From Lacrimispora indolis DSM 755 (GTDB lineage: Bacteria > Bacillota > Clostridia > Lachnospirales > Lachnospiraceae), in the NCBI RefSeq assembly GCF_000526995.1, contig NZ_AZUI01000001.1:1922001-1986000 (forward strand): 64,000 bases of DNA, given 5' to 3'. The notes beneath the pieces are model-generated. The model was not told the DNA's origin and searched no databases. It saw only the letters and a list, made by a program, of their open reading frames with translations. Below are positions 27,392-35,852 of the stretch, one piece after another. Position 1 is the first letter of the stretch, and the number at the start of each line of letters is the position of its first letter. Position numbers and translations under genes: made by a program.

Positions 27392-28795
27392 GTGATTCAG
27401 GCTGCGGTTCGCATAAGTGAAATTGAATTAAAGGGATTTAAGAATACCCAATACGGACGGATTGTCATGCCGTCTGCCGGAAATAAGGATTTTTTTTCAA
27501 AGACAGCGGATATTCTGGGCATTTACGGCCAGAATGGTTCGGGAAAAACAGCGGTGATCGAGGCCATGGGGTTTATCCAGGCTTTGCTGACGGGGCTGCC
27601 CTTATCAAAGGAAACGGTCCACTATATTTCCAAAGAAGAGGAGACCTGCACAATTACGGTTAAGTTTGTCATTCAGACAGACAGCAAAAAAGCCATGGCA
27701 GAGTATTCCGTCCAATTAAAGAGAAATTCAAAAAATGAGTTTGAAATCATCCGCGAGATTCTCTCCGGGGCGGCCTGGAACGGAGAGAGGTTTGAGAGCA
27801 AAAAAACCGTGATCGATTATGATCTGCATTCGGATGGGATCATATTTACGCCCAAATACCGTCTGGAAGCTTTAGTGCGGGAAAATGACGAAAATAAAGT
27901 CAACTTAAGTGTTGCAAAAAAAATTGCCCGGAAAGACCTTGTTTCCTTTATCTTCGGTCCGGAAGGCAGGCCGGTATTTTTATCCGCTGCAGACGGTGCG
28001 TCTGAGGATTATGCTTTTATCATTGAAGCTCTTTATCAATACGCAGGCATGAATCTGTTTGTGATTTCCAGTGCCCATGCCGGAGCCATCAGCATGGATT
28101 TCATGATCCCCTTTGCCTTCCGCTTAGACCTTGGGGAGAGGATCGCAAAGGGAGACTTGCTCATAAGGCTTGATGAGCCGTCAGTAATCAGCAAGGAGCA
28201 CTTTCAAATGGCGCAGCAGATCATCCATGAGATGAATGTGGTCCTTGATACCATAATCCCCGGCCTTTCCATCGGGATTTACGACCTTGGCCGGCAGCTT
28301 CTTGAATGGGGAGAGACAGGCCATAAGGTTGAACTGATTTCAAAACGGGGAGACATCATAATTCCCTTAAAATATGAGTCAGAGGGGATCATTAAGATCG
28401 TTTCCGTTTTAAATGCCCTCATGTGCGTTTATAATAATGCCTCCATGTGTTTAATTATTGACGAATTGGATTCCGGCGTATATGAGTATCTGTTAGGAGA
28501 ACTGCTTTCTGTTTTTGAAAAAGGGGCAAAGGGACAGCTGATTTTTACATCTCATAATCTGCGTGCACTGGAAATGCTCAATAAAAACAGCATTGTCTTT
28601 TCCACCACAAACCCTTCCAACCGGTATATCCGTCTGCAGAATATCAAGAGCAATCACAATTTGCGGGATATGTATTTGCGGAGCATTATATTAGGCGGTC
28701 AAAAGGAAACTGTTTATGAGGAAACCGACAGCGTAGAAATTGGCCGTGCGTTCCGGCGCGCCGGAAAGGCGGTGGGAGATGGGGGCCAAAACTAG
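27392..28795 (+). CDS. AAA_15-type ATPase of a putative defence pair
   Basis: A 467-aa SMC/OLD-like ATPase. Walker A ILGIYGQNGSGKTAVIEAMG is near the N-terminus, and the C-terminal lobe has CLIIDELDSGVYEYLLGEL (Walker B), LIFTSHNLRALEM (switch His) and a final segment NPSNRYIRLQNIKSNHNLRD. A TTG at 27365 would give 476 aa, but AAGGAG favours GTG 27392. The stop overlaps the start of a TOPRIM-like gene by 17 bases. Paired AAA ATPase plus TOPRIM proteins are typical of anti-phage systems (OLD/Gabija, PARIS). The specific family is not recognised. Confidence 0.8.
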   Translation: MIQAAVRISEIELKGFKNTQYGRIVMPSAGNKDFFSKTADILGIYGQNGSGKTAVIEAMGFIQALLTGLPLSKETVHYISKEEETCTITVKFVIQTDSKKAMAEYSVQLKRNSKNEFEIIREILSGAAWNGERFESKKTVIDYDLHSDGIIFTPKYRLEALVRENDENKVNLSVAKKIARKDLVSFIFGPEGRPVFLSAADGASEDYAFIIEALYQYAGMNLFVISSAHAGAISMDFMIPFAFRLDLGERIAKGDLLIRLDEPSVISKEHFQMAQQIIHEMNVVLDTIIPGLSIGIYDLGRQLLEWGETGHKVELISKRGDIIIPLKYESEGIIKIVSVLNALMCVYNNASMCLIIDELDSGVYEYLLGELLSVFEKGAKGQLIFTSHNLRALEMLNKNSIVFSTTNPSNRYIRLQNIKSNHNLRDMYLRSIILGGQKETVYEETDSVEIGRAFRRAGKAVGDGGQN

Positions 28796-29504
28796 GAAGG
28801 TGATCCTGTTTGTGGTGGAAGGACCCACGGACGAGGAGACCCTCAGCCCGGTTTTTAAAAAGATATTTCAAAGGGAAGATGTCCGCTTTCATGTGGTTCA
28901 CGGTGATATGACAAGCAACTGGTCTGTATCAGGAGCCAATGCCTTAAAAACCGTTTATGAACATATTGAGGTGGAACGAAAGCGGTACGGAATTGAGAAA
29001 AGAGACATTATGAAGGTGATCCATCTTGTGGACCTTGACGGAGCCTTTATTCCGGAGGACCGGGTCCTTGGCGGCAAGGCGGGAGTTGTTAAGTACTTTG
29101 ATGACAGGATCGAGTCCCCGGACCCTGACCGGATCATTGACCGGAATAAGAGAAAGTCTCAGGTGCTGCACCGTCTCTTCGCGGCTGATGCGGTTGGCAG
29201 AATTCCCTATTCCATTTATTATTTTTCCCGGAATCTTGAGCATGTGCTTCATAATAGTAGTGAGGATCTGACTGATGATGAAAAGATAAGCTATGCAGAT
29301 GCCTTTGCAGACCGGTATGGTTCGGATCAGAAGGGGTTTCAGGCATTTCTTTCAAACGGCGGGTTTGCAGTTTCGGGGGACTTTCATGAAACATGGAATT
29401 TTATCATGCAGGGCCTGAATTCTTTACAAAGGCACTGTAACCTTCATCTTCTTTTTCAGGAAAAGGAACAGGAAGATGCAGCAGATAAAAGGAGGAAATT
29501 ATGA
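28779..29504 (+). CDS. TOPRIM-like protein (OLD/AriB-type) partnered with AAA ATPase
   Basis: A 241-aa soluble protein. The N-terminus reads KVILFVVEGPTDEETLSPVF, the TOPRIM catalytic-Glu motif, and residues near 85 read VIHLVDLDGAFIPEDR, matching the DxD motif. The rest (IPYSIYYFSRNLEHVLHNSS, then ADAFADRYGSDQ) is helix-rich and fits DUF4435-like or RloB-like effectors. A longer frame from TTG 28740 is rejected, since it would lie inside the ATPase gene without a binding site. A nuclease effector released by the ATPase is the likely role, inferred from family logic. Confidence 0.65.
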   Translation: MGAKTRKVILFVVEGPTDEETLSPVFKKIFQREDVRFHVVHGDMTSNWSVSGANALKTVYEHIEVERKRYGIEKRDIMKVIHLVDLDGAFIPEDRVLGGKAGVVKYFDDRIESPDPDRIIDRNKRKSQVLHRLFAADAVGRIPYSIYYFSRNLEHVLHNSSEDLTDDEKISYADAFADRYGSDQKGFQAFLSNGGFAVSGDFHETWNFIMQGLNSLQRHCNLHLLFQEKEQEDAADKRRKL

Positions 29505-29572
29505 GTGATTTTGAGAAAGCGATGCCTATTATGAAACGGCTCATTTTTCTTCCGCCATCTGGCCGGGGATGA
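29501..29572 (+). CDS. Tiny ORF with strong ribosome binding site, possible decayed gene
   Basis: ATG 29501 overlaps the TOPRIM stop (ATGA) and has AAAAGGAGGAAATT just ahead. The product, MSDFEKAMPIMKRLIFLPPSG plus two residues, is 23 aa and ends TGA at 29570-29572. It may be a remnant 5' end of a third operon gene or a small accessory peptide. The TGA is not followed by a plausible reading frame, so selenocysteine is unlikely. Confidence 0.35.
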   Translation: MSDFEKAMPIMKRLIFLPPSGRG

Positions 29573-29657
29573 TTTTTTAACTAAAATTTAAAAAAACGGA
29601 ACCATGGCTTTTTAGAGGGAATAGCATAGATTAAACATAATGTGCAGAAGTGAGATC

Positions 29658-30476
29658 ATGGGATACTATATAACCGTTGAAAAGAATGTGAACATATACG
29701 TGGAAGATCTTAATCCGGACTGCAAAAAAACAATTTTATTTCTCCATGGATGGCCGGGAAGCCATAAGCTTTTTGAATATCAGTTTGATGTCCTTCCAAA
29801 GATGGGCTTTCGCTGCATCGGCATAGATACAAGGGGATTTGGAAATTCCGATAAGCCATTTTGCGGGTATGATTATGACCGCCTGGCAGATGATGTAAGA
29901 GCGGTCATTGATGTGCTGAATCTAAAGGACATTACCCTGGCAGGCCATTCCACAGGAGGGGCGATCGCTGTTCGGTACATGGCAAGGCACAGGGGTTACG
30001 GAGTCTCAAGGCTTGCCTTGTTTGCGGCAGCAGCTCCAAGCCTTATTAAGCGCCCTGATTTTCCTTATGGGCTTGATAAGGAGGCAGTGATTCAGATCAT
30101 AGACGGTACCTACGCAGACCGTCCCAGCATGCTGAATGATTTTGGAAATATGTTCTTTTTCCAGCATATTACCGAGCCTTTTTCCCAATGGTTCTTCCAA
30201 TTAGGCTTACAGGCGGCAGGCTGGGCAACTGCGGCTGTTGCAAATACCTGGCTCCGGGAGGTATTATTCTCGGATCTGGATGCGATCAGTGTTCCGACCC
30301 TGATCATCCACGGAATCCATGATCAGATAGTGCCTTATTCATTGGGTGAGATCCAGCATCAATACATTAAAAATTCCAGGCTGGTACCCTTTGAATTCAG
30401 CGGCCATGGGGCTTTCTATGACCAAAAGGATGAGTTCAATAAGGTTCTGGCTGAATTCGCCGGCGGCGGATGTTAG
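29658..30476 (+). CDS. Alpha/beta hydrolase (chloroperoxidase/esterase-like)
   Basis: A 272-aa soluble hydrolase. Oxyanion segment LFLHGWPGSHKLFEYQ, nucleophile elbow LAGHSTGGAIAVRY (Ser), acid in HGIHDQIVPYS (Asp) and base in FSGHGAFYDQ (His) complete the triad. Relatives are carboxylesterases and non-haem peroxidases; the substrate is unknown. The frame starts at 29640, but AAGTGAG is better placed for ATG 29658. It is monocistronic, with a strong terminator just after. Confidence 0.85.
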   Translation: MGYYITVEKNVNIYVEDLNPDCKKTILFLHGWPGSHKLFEYQFDVLPKMGFRCIGIDTRGFGNSDKPFCGYDYDRLADDVRAVIDVLNLKDITLAGHSTGGAIAVRYMARHRGYGVSRLALFAAAAPSLIKRPDFPYGLDKEAVIQIIDGTYADRPSMLNDFGNMFFFQHITEPFSQWFFQLGLQAAGWATAAVANTWLREVLFSDLDAISVPTLIIHGIHDQIVPYSLGEIQHQYIKNSRLVPFEFSGHGAFYDQKDEFNKVLAEFAGGGC

Positions 30477-30488
30477 AACGTGAAAATG

Positions 30489-30535
30489 AGGGCAGCCGCA
30501 AAACAGATAATAATCATCTGTTTTGCGGCTGCCCT
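30489..30535. terminator. Bidirectional terminator between hydrolase and chemoreceptor
   Basis: AGGGCAGCCGCAAAACAGAT (30489-30508) pairs perfectly with its inverse at 30516-30535, a 20-bp stem. Both flanking genes converge on it. Confidence 0.9.
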
Positions 30536-30579
30536 TGATTATTTTATAACCAATATATTTGCCTGACCGTTTGCTTTCC

Positions 30580-32403
30580 TTAATACTTTTGATAGACCGG
30601 ATCTGTCACGGTGTCAAATTCGTGCTTTGGGGTATTTTGTATGGTTTCTTTTTCTTGTTTTTGTTCTGTTTCCAGGTGGAATTTGCCTACTTCTTCCCGC
30701 AGGGTATTGGCCTGGGCGCTCATTTCCTCGCTGGAGGCTGAGTTTTCCTCTGCAGTTGCTGCATTGGCCTGTATGACAGCGGATACCTGCTCCAGCCCTA
30801 TACGGATCTGCTCAATGGAAGAAGCCTGTTCAGAGGCTGATACGTTGATCTTATTGACGATATCGTTGATAGAACCGGTGGTCCGGTCAATATCCGCCAG
30901 GATCTGTGCGGTTTTTTGGGTAATTTCAGTGCCCTCCTCTACAGCATGGACGGAATTTTGTATGAGCTCTGCCGTCTGCTTGGCGGCCTCTGCGGATTTG
31001 GATGCAAGGTTGCGGACCTCGTCAGCTACCACGGAAAAGCCTTTTCCTGCGGTTCCAGCCCGGGCAGCCTCAATGGCGGCGTTAAGGGAAAGGATGTTGG
31101 TCTGGAATGCAATGTCCTCGATGACCTTTGTTATATTGGTGATCTGATCGGAAAAGACGCTGATGTTGTCCATTGCCTTTGTGAGCTGCTTCATATGAGT
31201 GCCGCCGTTTTTCACATTATCACTTGTCTGCTTTACATACTCGGTGGCTTTTATAACATTTTTTGAATTCTCCGCGGCCTGTTCCGTGATACTGGCAATG
31301 GAGGAGGACAGTTCCTCTACGGAAGCGGCCTGCTCTGTGGAACCGGCTGCCAGCTGCTGGGCTCCTGCGGACACCTGTTCTGTTCCTGTATTAACCTGCT
31401 CTGCGGCAACATCAATCATGATGAGGGTGTGGTTCAAAGAGGAAACGGTCTTTAAAATTGCTTTTTTAATTGCTTCAAAATCTCCTACATAGTCCAGGTC
31501 CATGGAAAAACGCATATCTCCCTGTGACAGAAGATTCAGCTTCTCCGTAATGTCCCTGATATAGGAGGTGATGGTTGCATTTGTATTTCTGATATTTTCA
31601 GCCATGCTTCCAAGCTCATCCTGGCCTTCATATGTAATCTGAGCCTGTAAATTGCCTTTTGCCATTTCCCTGTAAACAAGCTCGATTTCCTTTACAGGAT
31701 CCAGAATGGATTTTCTGAGGATCACTGTAATGAAAAGAGTAAACAGCAGGGAGATTAAAAGGGATAAGGAAAGGGCGAACCAGGCTGTTTTCATGAAGTT
31801 TTGTGCTTCCTGTTTTTGGGCGGTGGCAAACTGCAGCTGGATATTTGAAAAGTTCGTCAGGATCTCACCGGCCTGATCAATTGCGGCTGAATAAGTGATT
31901 TTATAGGATTCATAGGCTTTGCTGCCGTTTCCGCTGGAAGAAGCGGTAACCAGTCCTGAAATCTCTTCTCTTGCCGCCTTGGCCGTTGATAACAAATCTC
32001 TTAGCTGCGCAATGTCGTTATCCCTTGCGTTGGATGACTGGTTGCCTGCAAAGGCCTCCAGTGCGGCGGAAACGCTGTCTTCCTGTTCCTGAGCCTTGGT
32101 CAGGTTGTCCTGTACGGCCTGTGCATCATCATCAAGAATCGCCTGCAAAAGATATTTTTGCGCTGAGGCAAGGCCGGACCTCATGGTCCATGTGCTGTTG
32201 GTATTTGGTACGGTGTAGCGGTAATAGCGTTCAACCTGAAACCCGATCTTTTTCGTGTCCCAGGCAGACAGAGCGGTGGATGCTATAATGATCAGGAGCA
32301 TGACACCGAAGCCTAAAATCAGCTTTTTGCTGATAGATAGGTTTTTAATCAGAGAACCTGTTTCTCTGCGGCTATCCTCAGCATTTGTATTCTGTTTTTT
32401 CAT
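30580..32403 (-). CDS. Methyl-accepting chemotaxis protein
   Basis: A 607-aa chemoreceptor. TM1 (about 29-48) with [20 protein letters not shown], a four-helix sensor (about 50-205), TM2 (about 207-228), HAMP, and a cytoplasmic coiled coil with tip [20 protein letters not shown] and [20 protein letters not shown]. The C-terminus ends with a charged tail ([10 protein letters not shown]...), not a CheR tether. It is convergent with the hydrolase gene and monocistronic. The upstream region 32404-32764 has minus-strand TAGAAT about 65 bases before the start, but no good -35. Confidence 0.93.
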   Translation of the reverse strand: MKKQNTNAEDSRRETGSLIKNLSISKKLILGFGVMLLIIIASTALSAWDTKKIGFQVERYYRYTVPNTNSTWTMRSGLASAQKYLLQAILDDDAQAVQDNLTKAQEQEDSVSAALEAFAGNQSSNARDNDIAQLRDLLSTAKAAREEISGLVTASSSGNGSKAYESYKITYSAAIDQAGEILTNFSNIQLQFATAQKQEAQNFMKTAWFALSLSLLISLLFTLFITVILRKSILDPVKEIELVYREMAKGNLQAQITYEGQDELGSMAENIRNTNATITSYIRDITEKLNLLSQGDMRFSMDLDYVGDFEAIKKAILKTVSSLNHTLIMIDVAAEQVNTGTEQVSAGAQQLAAGSTEQAASVEELSSSIASITEQAAENSKNVIKATEYVKQTSDNVKNGGTHMKQLTKAMDNISVFSDQITNITKVIEDIAFQTNILSLNAAIEAARAGTAGKGFSVVADEVRNLASKSAEAAKQTAELIQNSVHAVEEGTEITQKTAQILADIDRTTGSINDIVNKINVSASEQASSIEQIRIGLEQVSAVIQANAATAEENSASSEEMSAQANTLREEVGKFHLETEQKQEKETIQNTPKHEFDTVTDPVYQKY

Positions 32404-32681
32404 TTTATCGTTCCTTTCCCGATTTTTCAGCCTATGAAATATACAGGCCGGAGAATGCTTTGTATTCTACCATATATATCGGAAAATTTTAGGAAATCAA
32501 TAAGAATCTTTCGGTTATTTTTTTAACTATACAGACTATTTGGAATATTTTTTGTCCCGGAAGATCGATTTTAGGCAGAAAAGTGAGGGAAAACAACAGC
32601 TGAGTACTTGGAGGTTTTTTACAAAATAAAAAATAAAATCTATGCATTATGCCTAAAATACCAGAGAAAAAAAATAATCGA

Positions 32682-32740
32682 TTGACATTTTCGTGCAAAT
32701 GGAATATTTTTAAATTACATACTTATTTCGGAGACCGAAA
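32682..32740 (+). promoter_or_regulatory. Promoter and palindrome upstream of ROK regulator
   Basis: TTGACA (32682-32687) and TATTTT (32705-32710) are 17 bp apart. TTTCGG-AGA-CCGAAA (32726-32740) lies just after the expected start and may be the autoregulatory operator. The rest of 32404-32764 is AT-rich without a gene. Confidence 0.55.
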
Positions 32741-32764
32741 AAAGAAGGAGGGTGCTGTCTTAAC

Positions 32765-33751
32765 ATGAAAAAAAGTGGTTTACAGGACATGAAAAGGGAA
32801 AATCTGCGGTTGATCATGAGCGTGATACTGGAAAAGGAATCAGTTTCCCGCATTGAATTATCCGAGATCATAGGGCTTTCACCCAGCACGGTATCCTCTC
32901 TGACTTCAGAATTGATGGAAAAGGGCTGGATCGAAGAAAGCGGTATTGCCGCTTCCACGGGAGGCAGAAAGAGGACGGAACTGTCAATTAATAAAAACAA
33001 AGGGTATATTGCTGTTCTGGAAATCGGTTGGAGAAGGGCTGTGCTTCATTTTATGGATCTTTCCCTGGAAAAAAGCGACAGTGTTCTTCTGTCGGATTAT
33101 TATATTACGGGCAATGAGCTGCTGGAAAAAGTCATTCAGTATTTAAAGGAGGATGCGGGAAATCTCTGCAATGGCCAGCTGGCCGGAATCGGCCTGCTTT
33201 TTCAGGAAGACATGAATCCCAGTGATTTTAATGTCATGTATTCCACATCCTTGTCTTCTGACACCATTTCGTTCTGTGAAGCGGTCAAGACCCAGTTTAA
33301 GGTGCCTGTTATAGAGGAATATTCCCAGGTCTATTCCTTCCGGCAGATACTGGAAAGAGAAGAGAGCGCCAACAGCGCCCATATTGAAATCGGAAAAAAG
33401 GTATTTGTATCCATAACTGCCAATGGGACGCTTCTGGATATGACTTCAGGAAAAAAGGCGGATATGACTCCGTTTGTGGAAACAGAAGATAAGAAAATAA
33501 CCGGTGACAGACTGACAGAAGGAATTGTCAATATACTGCAGATGATCTGCATGCTGTTTCCTATTGAAAATGTATACTTATCAGGCAGGCTGACAGAAGG
33601 AGATGACCTTGCAAAGCGCGTAAGCGGTCAGCTGAAGAAAAAACGTTTATTAAAACACGCTGTTGAAGTCAGGGCAATAAAGCCCGTGATTAACCATATG
33701 GAAACAGATTTAGGCAAGCGAGTGCTGAAAAAAGTGATTTATGAAATGTAG
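32765..33751 (+). CDS. ROK-family transcriptional regulator
   Basis: A 328-aa DNA-binding regulator. The N-terminal winged helix (about 10-75) reads VSRIELSEIIGLSPSTVSSL then STGGRKRTELSI, typical of NagC/XylR ROK repressors. The ROK sugar-binding half is divergent: the Zn-binding Cys cluster and kinase DxGxT motif are not visible, so a non-sugar or modified ligand is possible. It is the first gene of the 32.8-40.1 kb cluster and probably represses it. Confidence 0.82.
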   Translation: MKKSGLQDMKRENLRLIMSVILEKESVSRIELSEIIGLSPSTVSSLTSELMEKGWIEESGIAASTGGRKRTELSINKNKGYIAVLEIGWRRAVLHFMDLSLEKSDSVLLSDYYITGNELLEKVIQYLKEDAGNLCNGQLAGIGLLFQEDMNPSDFNVMYSTSLSSDTISFCEAVKTQFKVPVIEEYSQVYSFRQILEREESANSAHIEIGKKVFVSITANGTLLDMTSGKKADMTPFVETEDKKITGDRLTEGIVNILQMICMLFPIENVYLSGRLTEGDDLAKRVSGQLKKKRLLKHAVEVRAIKPVINHMETDLGKRVLKKVIYEM

Positions 33752-33797
33752 CTGCCGGACGGCCAACCGTCAGCTGCGACCTGGAAAGGAGAAGTCA

Positions 33798-34493
33798 ATG
33801 GATTTTAAGTCAATGGTAAATGAAAACAAATTCACTCTGGTTGTAAGCCTTCCGGAAAATAATCTGGAGCTGGCCAGAGCTGCGCTGGAAGGAGGAGCGC
33901 AGGCAATCAAGGTTCATGCAAATGTATGGCACCGGGCCAGCGGTCATACTTTCGGGACATATGAAGAAAACCGCCGGTTTTTAAAAGATTTAATAGAACT
34001 CTGCGGGGAGGTGCCTGTAGGGCTGGTTCCGGGAGGGGAAGAAGCATTTATTACCAATGAGGAAAGGCTGGAAGCGGAAGAAATGGGGCTTTGTTTCTTT
34101 TCTTCTTACATACACCATCTGCCGTGTTATATGATGGAAAGCAAGGTACTGACCAAAATGGCTGCGATTGACTGCACTTATAATCAAAATACGCTGGATG
34201 GGGTGCGTTTATCCGGCATTGATATACTGGAATGCAGCATCCAGCCGGGGGAGCTTTACGGAACTCCGTTAAATTACGGTGATATTCTCCGTTATACGGA
34301 TATATCTGCCAAGGCAGGGAAGCCAACGCTGATTCCCACCCAGAAAAAAATCCGTCCTGAGGAAGTCAGACATCTTTATGAAGCCGGCTGCAAAGCCGTC
34401 ATGATCGGAGCAATAGTTATGGGAAAAGATCCCACAGCGGATCAGGTAAAAGCTGCAACAATACAATTTAAAAATGCAGTCGATAAATTATAA
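33798..34493 (+). CDS. TIM-barrel-like protein of unknown function in hydantoinase cluster
   Basis: A 231-aa soluble protein. It shows barrel-like beta/alpha periodicity and phosphate-site-like ends: LEGGAQAIKVHANVW, CGEVPVGLVPGGEEAF, then GIDILECSIQ, KPTLIPTQ and CKAVMIGAIVMGKDPTADQ. These resemble NanE/ThiE-type barrels, but no family is recognised. The frame begins at 33741, but AAGGAGAAGTCA marks ATG 33798. Its place between the regulator and the permease suggests a catabolic enzyme for the imported compound. Confidence 0.65.
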   Translation: MDFKSMVNENKFTLVVSLPENNLELARAALEGGAQAIKVHANVWHRASGHTFGTYEENRRFLKDLIELCGEVPVGLVPGGEEAFITNEERLEAEEMGLCFFSSYIHHLPCYMMESKVLTKMAAIDCTYNQNTLDGVRLSGIDILECSIQPGELYGTPLNYGDILRYTDISAKAGKPTLIPTQKKIRPEEVRHLYEAGCKAVMIGAIVMGKDPTADQVKAATIQFKNAVDKL

Positions 34494-34525
34494 ATATTAT
34501 TTTGGGGAATATGGAGGAAAAACAT

Positions 34526-35827
34526 ATGTTACAGGGAACATTAATCATCATTGCTTTTCTTATTATTGCAGCATTCATGATGGCAAAGAAATTGCCCACC
34601 CTGCTGGCTCTGCCGCTTTTGGCTGTTGTCATTTGCGTGATCGCAGGAGTTCCTGCCGTGGGTGTGAATGGGGAAGGGGCTCAGATCGGCTGGCTTTCCA
34701 CTGTTTTGGAGGCCGGTACGGTTCGAATGGGATCAGCTATCATGGCCGTTATTTTCGGCGCATGGCTGGGCCAGCTGATGAACAAGACAGGGGTAACTGA
34801 GAATATCATTAAAAAGAGTGCGGAGCTGGGAGGCGACAGACCTCTGATTGTAACCCTGATCATGGTAACGGCGGTAGCGCTTTTGTTTACAACTTTAAGC
34901 GGTCTGGGCTCCGTCATCATGGTGGGAACCATTGTGCTGCCTATTCTGATTTCCGTGGGTGTCCCGGCAGTCAGCGCAGCAAGCATATTTTTGATGGCAT
35001 TTGCCGTAGGGCTCTGCTTTAACATTGCCAACTGGACCTCCTTTTCCAGCATATTCGGTCTGGAGATCGCCCAGATAAAAGGGTTTGAGATCTATATGCT
35101 GGTACTTACCCTGGCAGCCACCATTGTTCTGATCTTTGTTGAATTTAAGAAAAACGGTGTCAAGTTTGCTTTTTCCGCACCAGTCTCCGATCAGGCACAG
35201 ACCAAGCAGCTCAGAGGAATGTCCGGAGGGCTTGCCATGATCACCCCTCTTATACCGATTGTTCTGGTGGCGTTTTTTAAGGTTCCTGTAGTTCCATCCT
35301 TTCTGGCCGGTATATTATGGATCCTGGTATTTACCTCCAAGAGCTTTTCAAAGGCAATGAATCTTCTGGTAAAAACCTGCTATGACGGGATCACGGATGG
35401 AGCTCCTGCAATCATTTTAATGATCGGCATTGGTATCTTATATCTTGCGGTGACCCATGCCATGGTAAAAGAAGTGCTGAATCCGTTTCTGATTGCGGTA
35501 GTTCCTTCATCGAAAGTCGGATACATCATCTTTTTCAGCATCCTGGCTCCCTTATCTTTATACAGAGGTCCCATGAACTTATTCGGACTTGGTTCTGGAA
35601 TTGCTGCCTTAGTCATTGGCCTTGGAACATTAAATCCCCAGGCAGTCATGGGCGCGTTTCTGTCAGCGGAAAGAATACAGGGCTGCGGAGATCCTACCAA
35701 TACCCAGAACGTCTGGACCGCAAATTTCGCCGAGGTGGATGTGAACACCATAACAAAAAAGCTGCTTCCATACCTTTGGACAGTTTCGGTGATGGGCGTT
35801 ATTATTTCAGCATTTATATACTTCTAA
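34526..35827 (+). CDS. GntP/CitMHS-like organic acid permease
   Basis: A 433-aa polytopic membrane protein with about eleven helices. Segments such as GSAIMAVIFGAWLGQLMNKT, TTLSGLGSVIMVGTIVLPIL and APLSLYRGPMNLFGLGSG are typical of ion-transporter superfamily carriers for carboxylates. GGAGG in ATGGAGGAAAAACAT precedes ATG 34526, so in-frame starts at 34502 and 34511 are rejected. It likely imports the substrate processed by the neighbouring hydantoinase/oxoprolinase and FAD enzymes. The exact substrate is unknown. Confidence 0.78.
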   Translation: MLQGTLIIIAFLIIAAFMMAKKLPTLLALPLLAVVICVIAGVPAVGVNGEGAQIGWLSTVLEAGTVRMGSAIMAVIFGAWLGQLMNKTGVTENIIKKSAELGGDRPLIVTLIMVTAVALLFTTLSGLGSVIMVGTIVLPILISVGVPAVSAASIFLMAFAVGLCFNIANWTSFSSIFGLEIAQIKGFEIYMLVLTLAATIVLIFVEFKKNGVKFAFSAPVSDQAQTKQLRGMSGGLAMITPLIPIVLVAFFKVPVVPSFLAGILWILVFTSKSFSKAMNLLVKTCYDGITDGAPAIILMIGIGILYLAVTHAMVKEVLNPFLIAVVPSSKVGYIIFFSILAPLSLYRGPMNLFGLGSGIAALVIGLGTLNPQAVMGAFLSAERIQGCGDPTNTQNVWTANFAEVDVNTITKKLLPYLWTVSVMGVIISAFIYF

Positions 35828-35852
35828 GCATTCAGACAGGAGATTTTATTTT

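Noticed and set aside
29570..29572. TGA read as selenocysteine to extend the micro-ORF
   Set aside because: The frame ends again at TAA after a few codons and no conserved motif follows.
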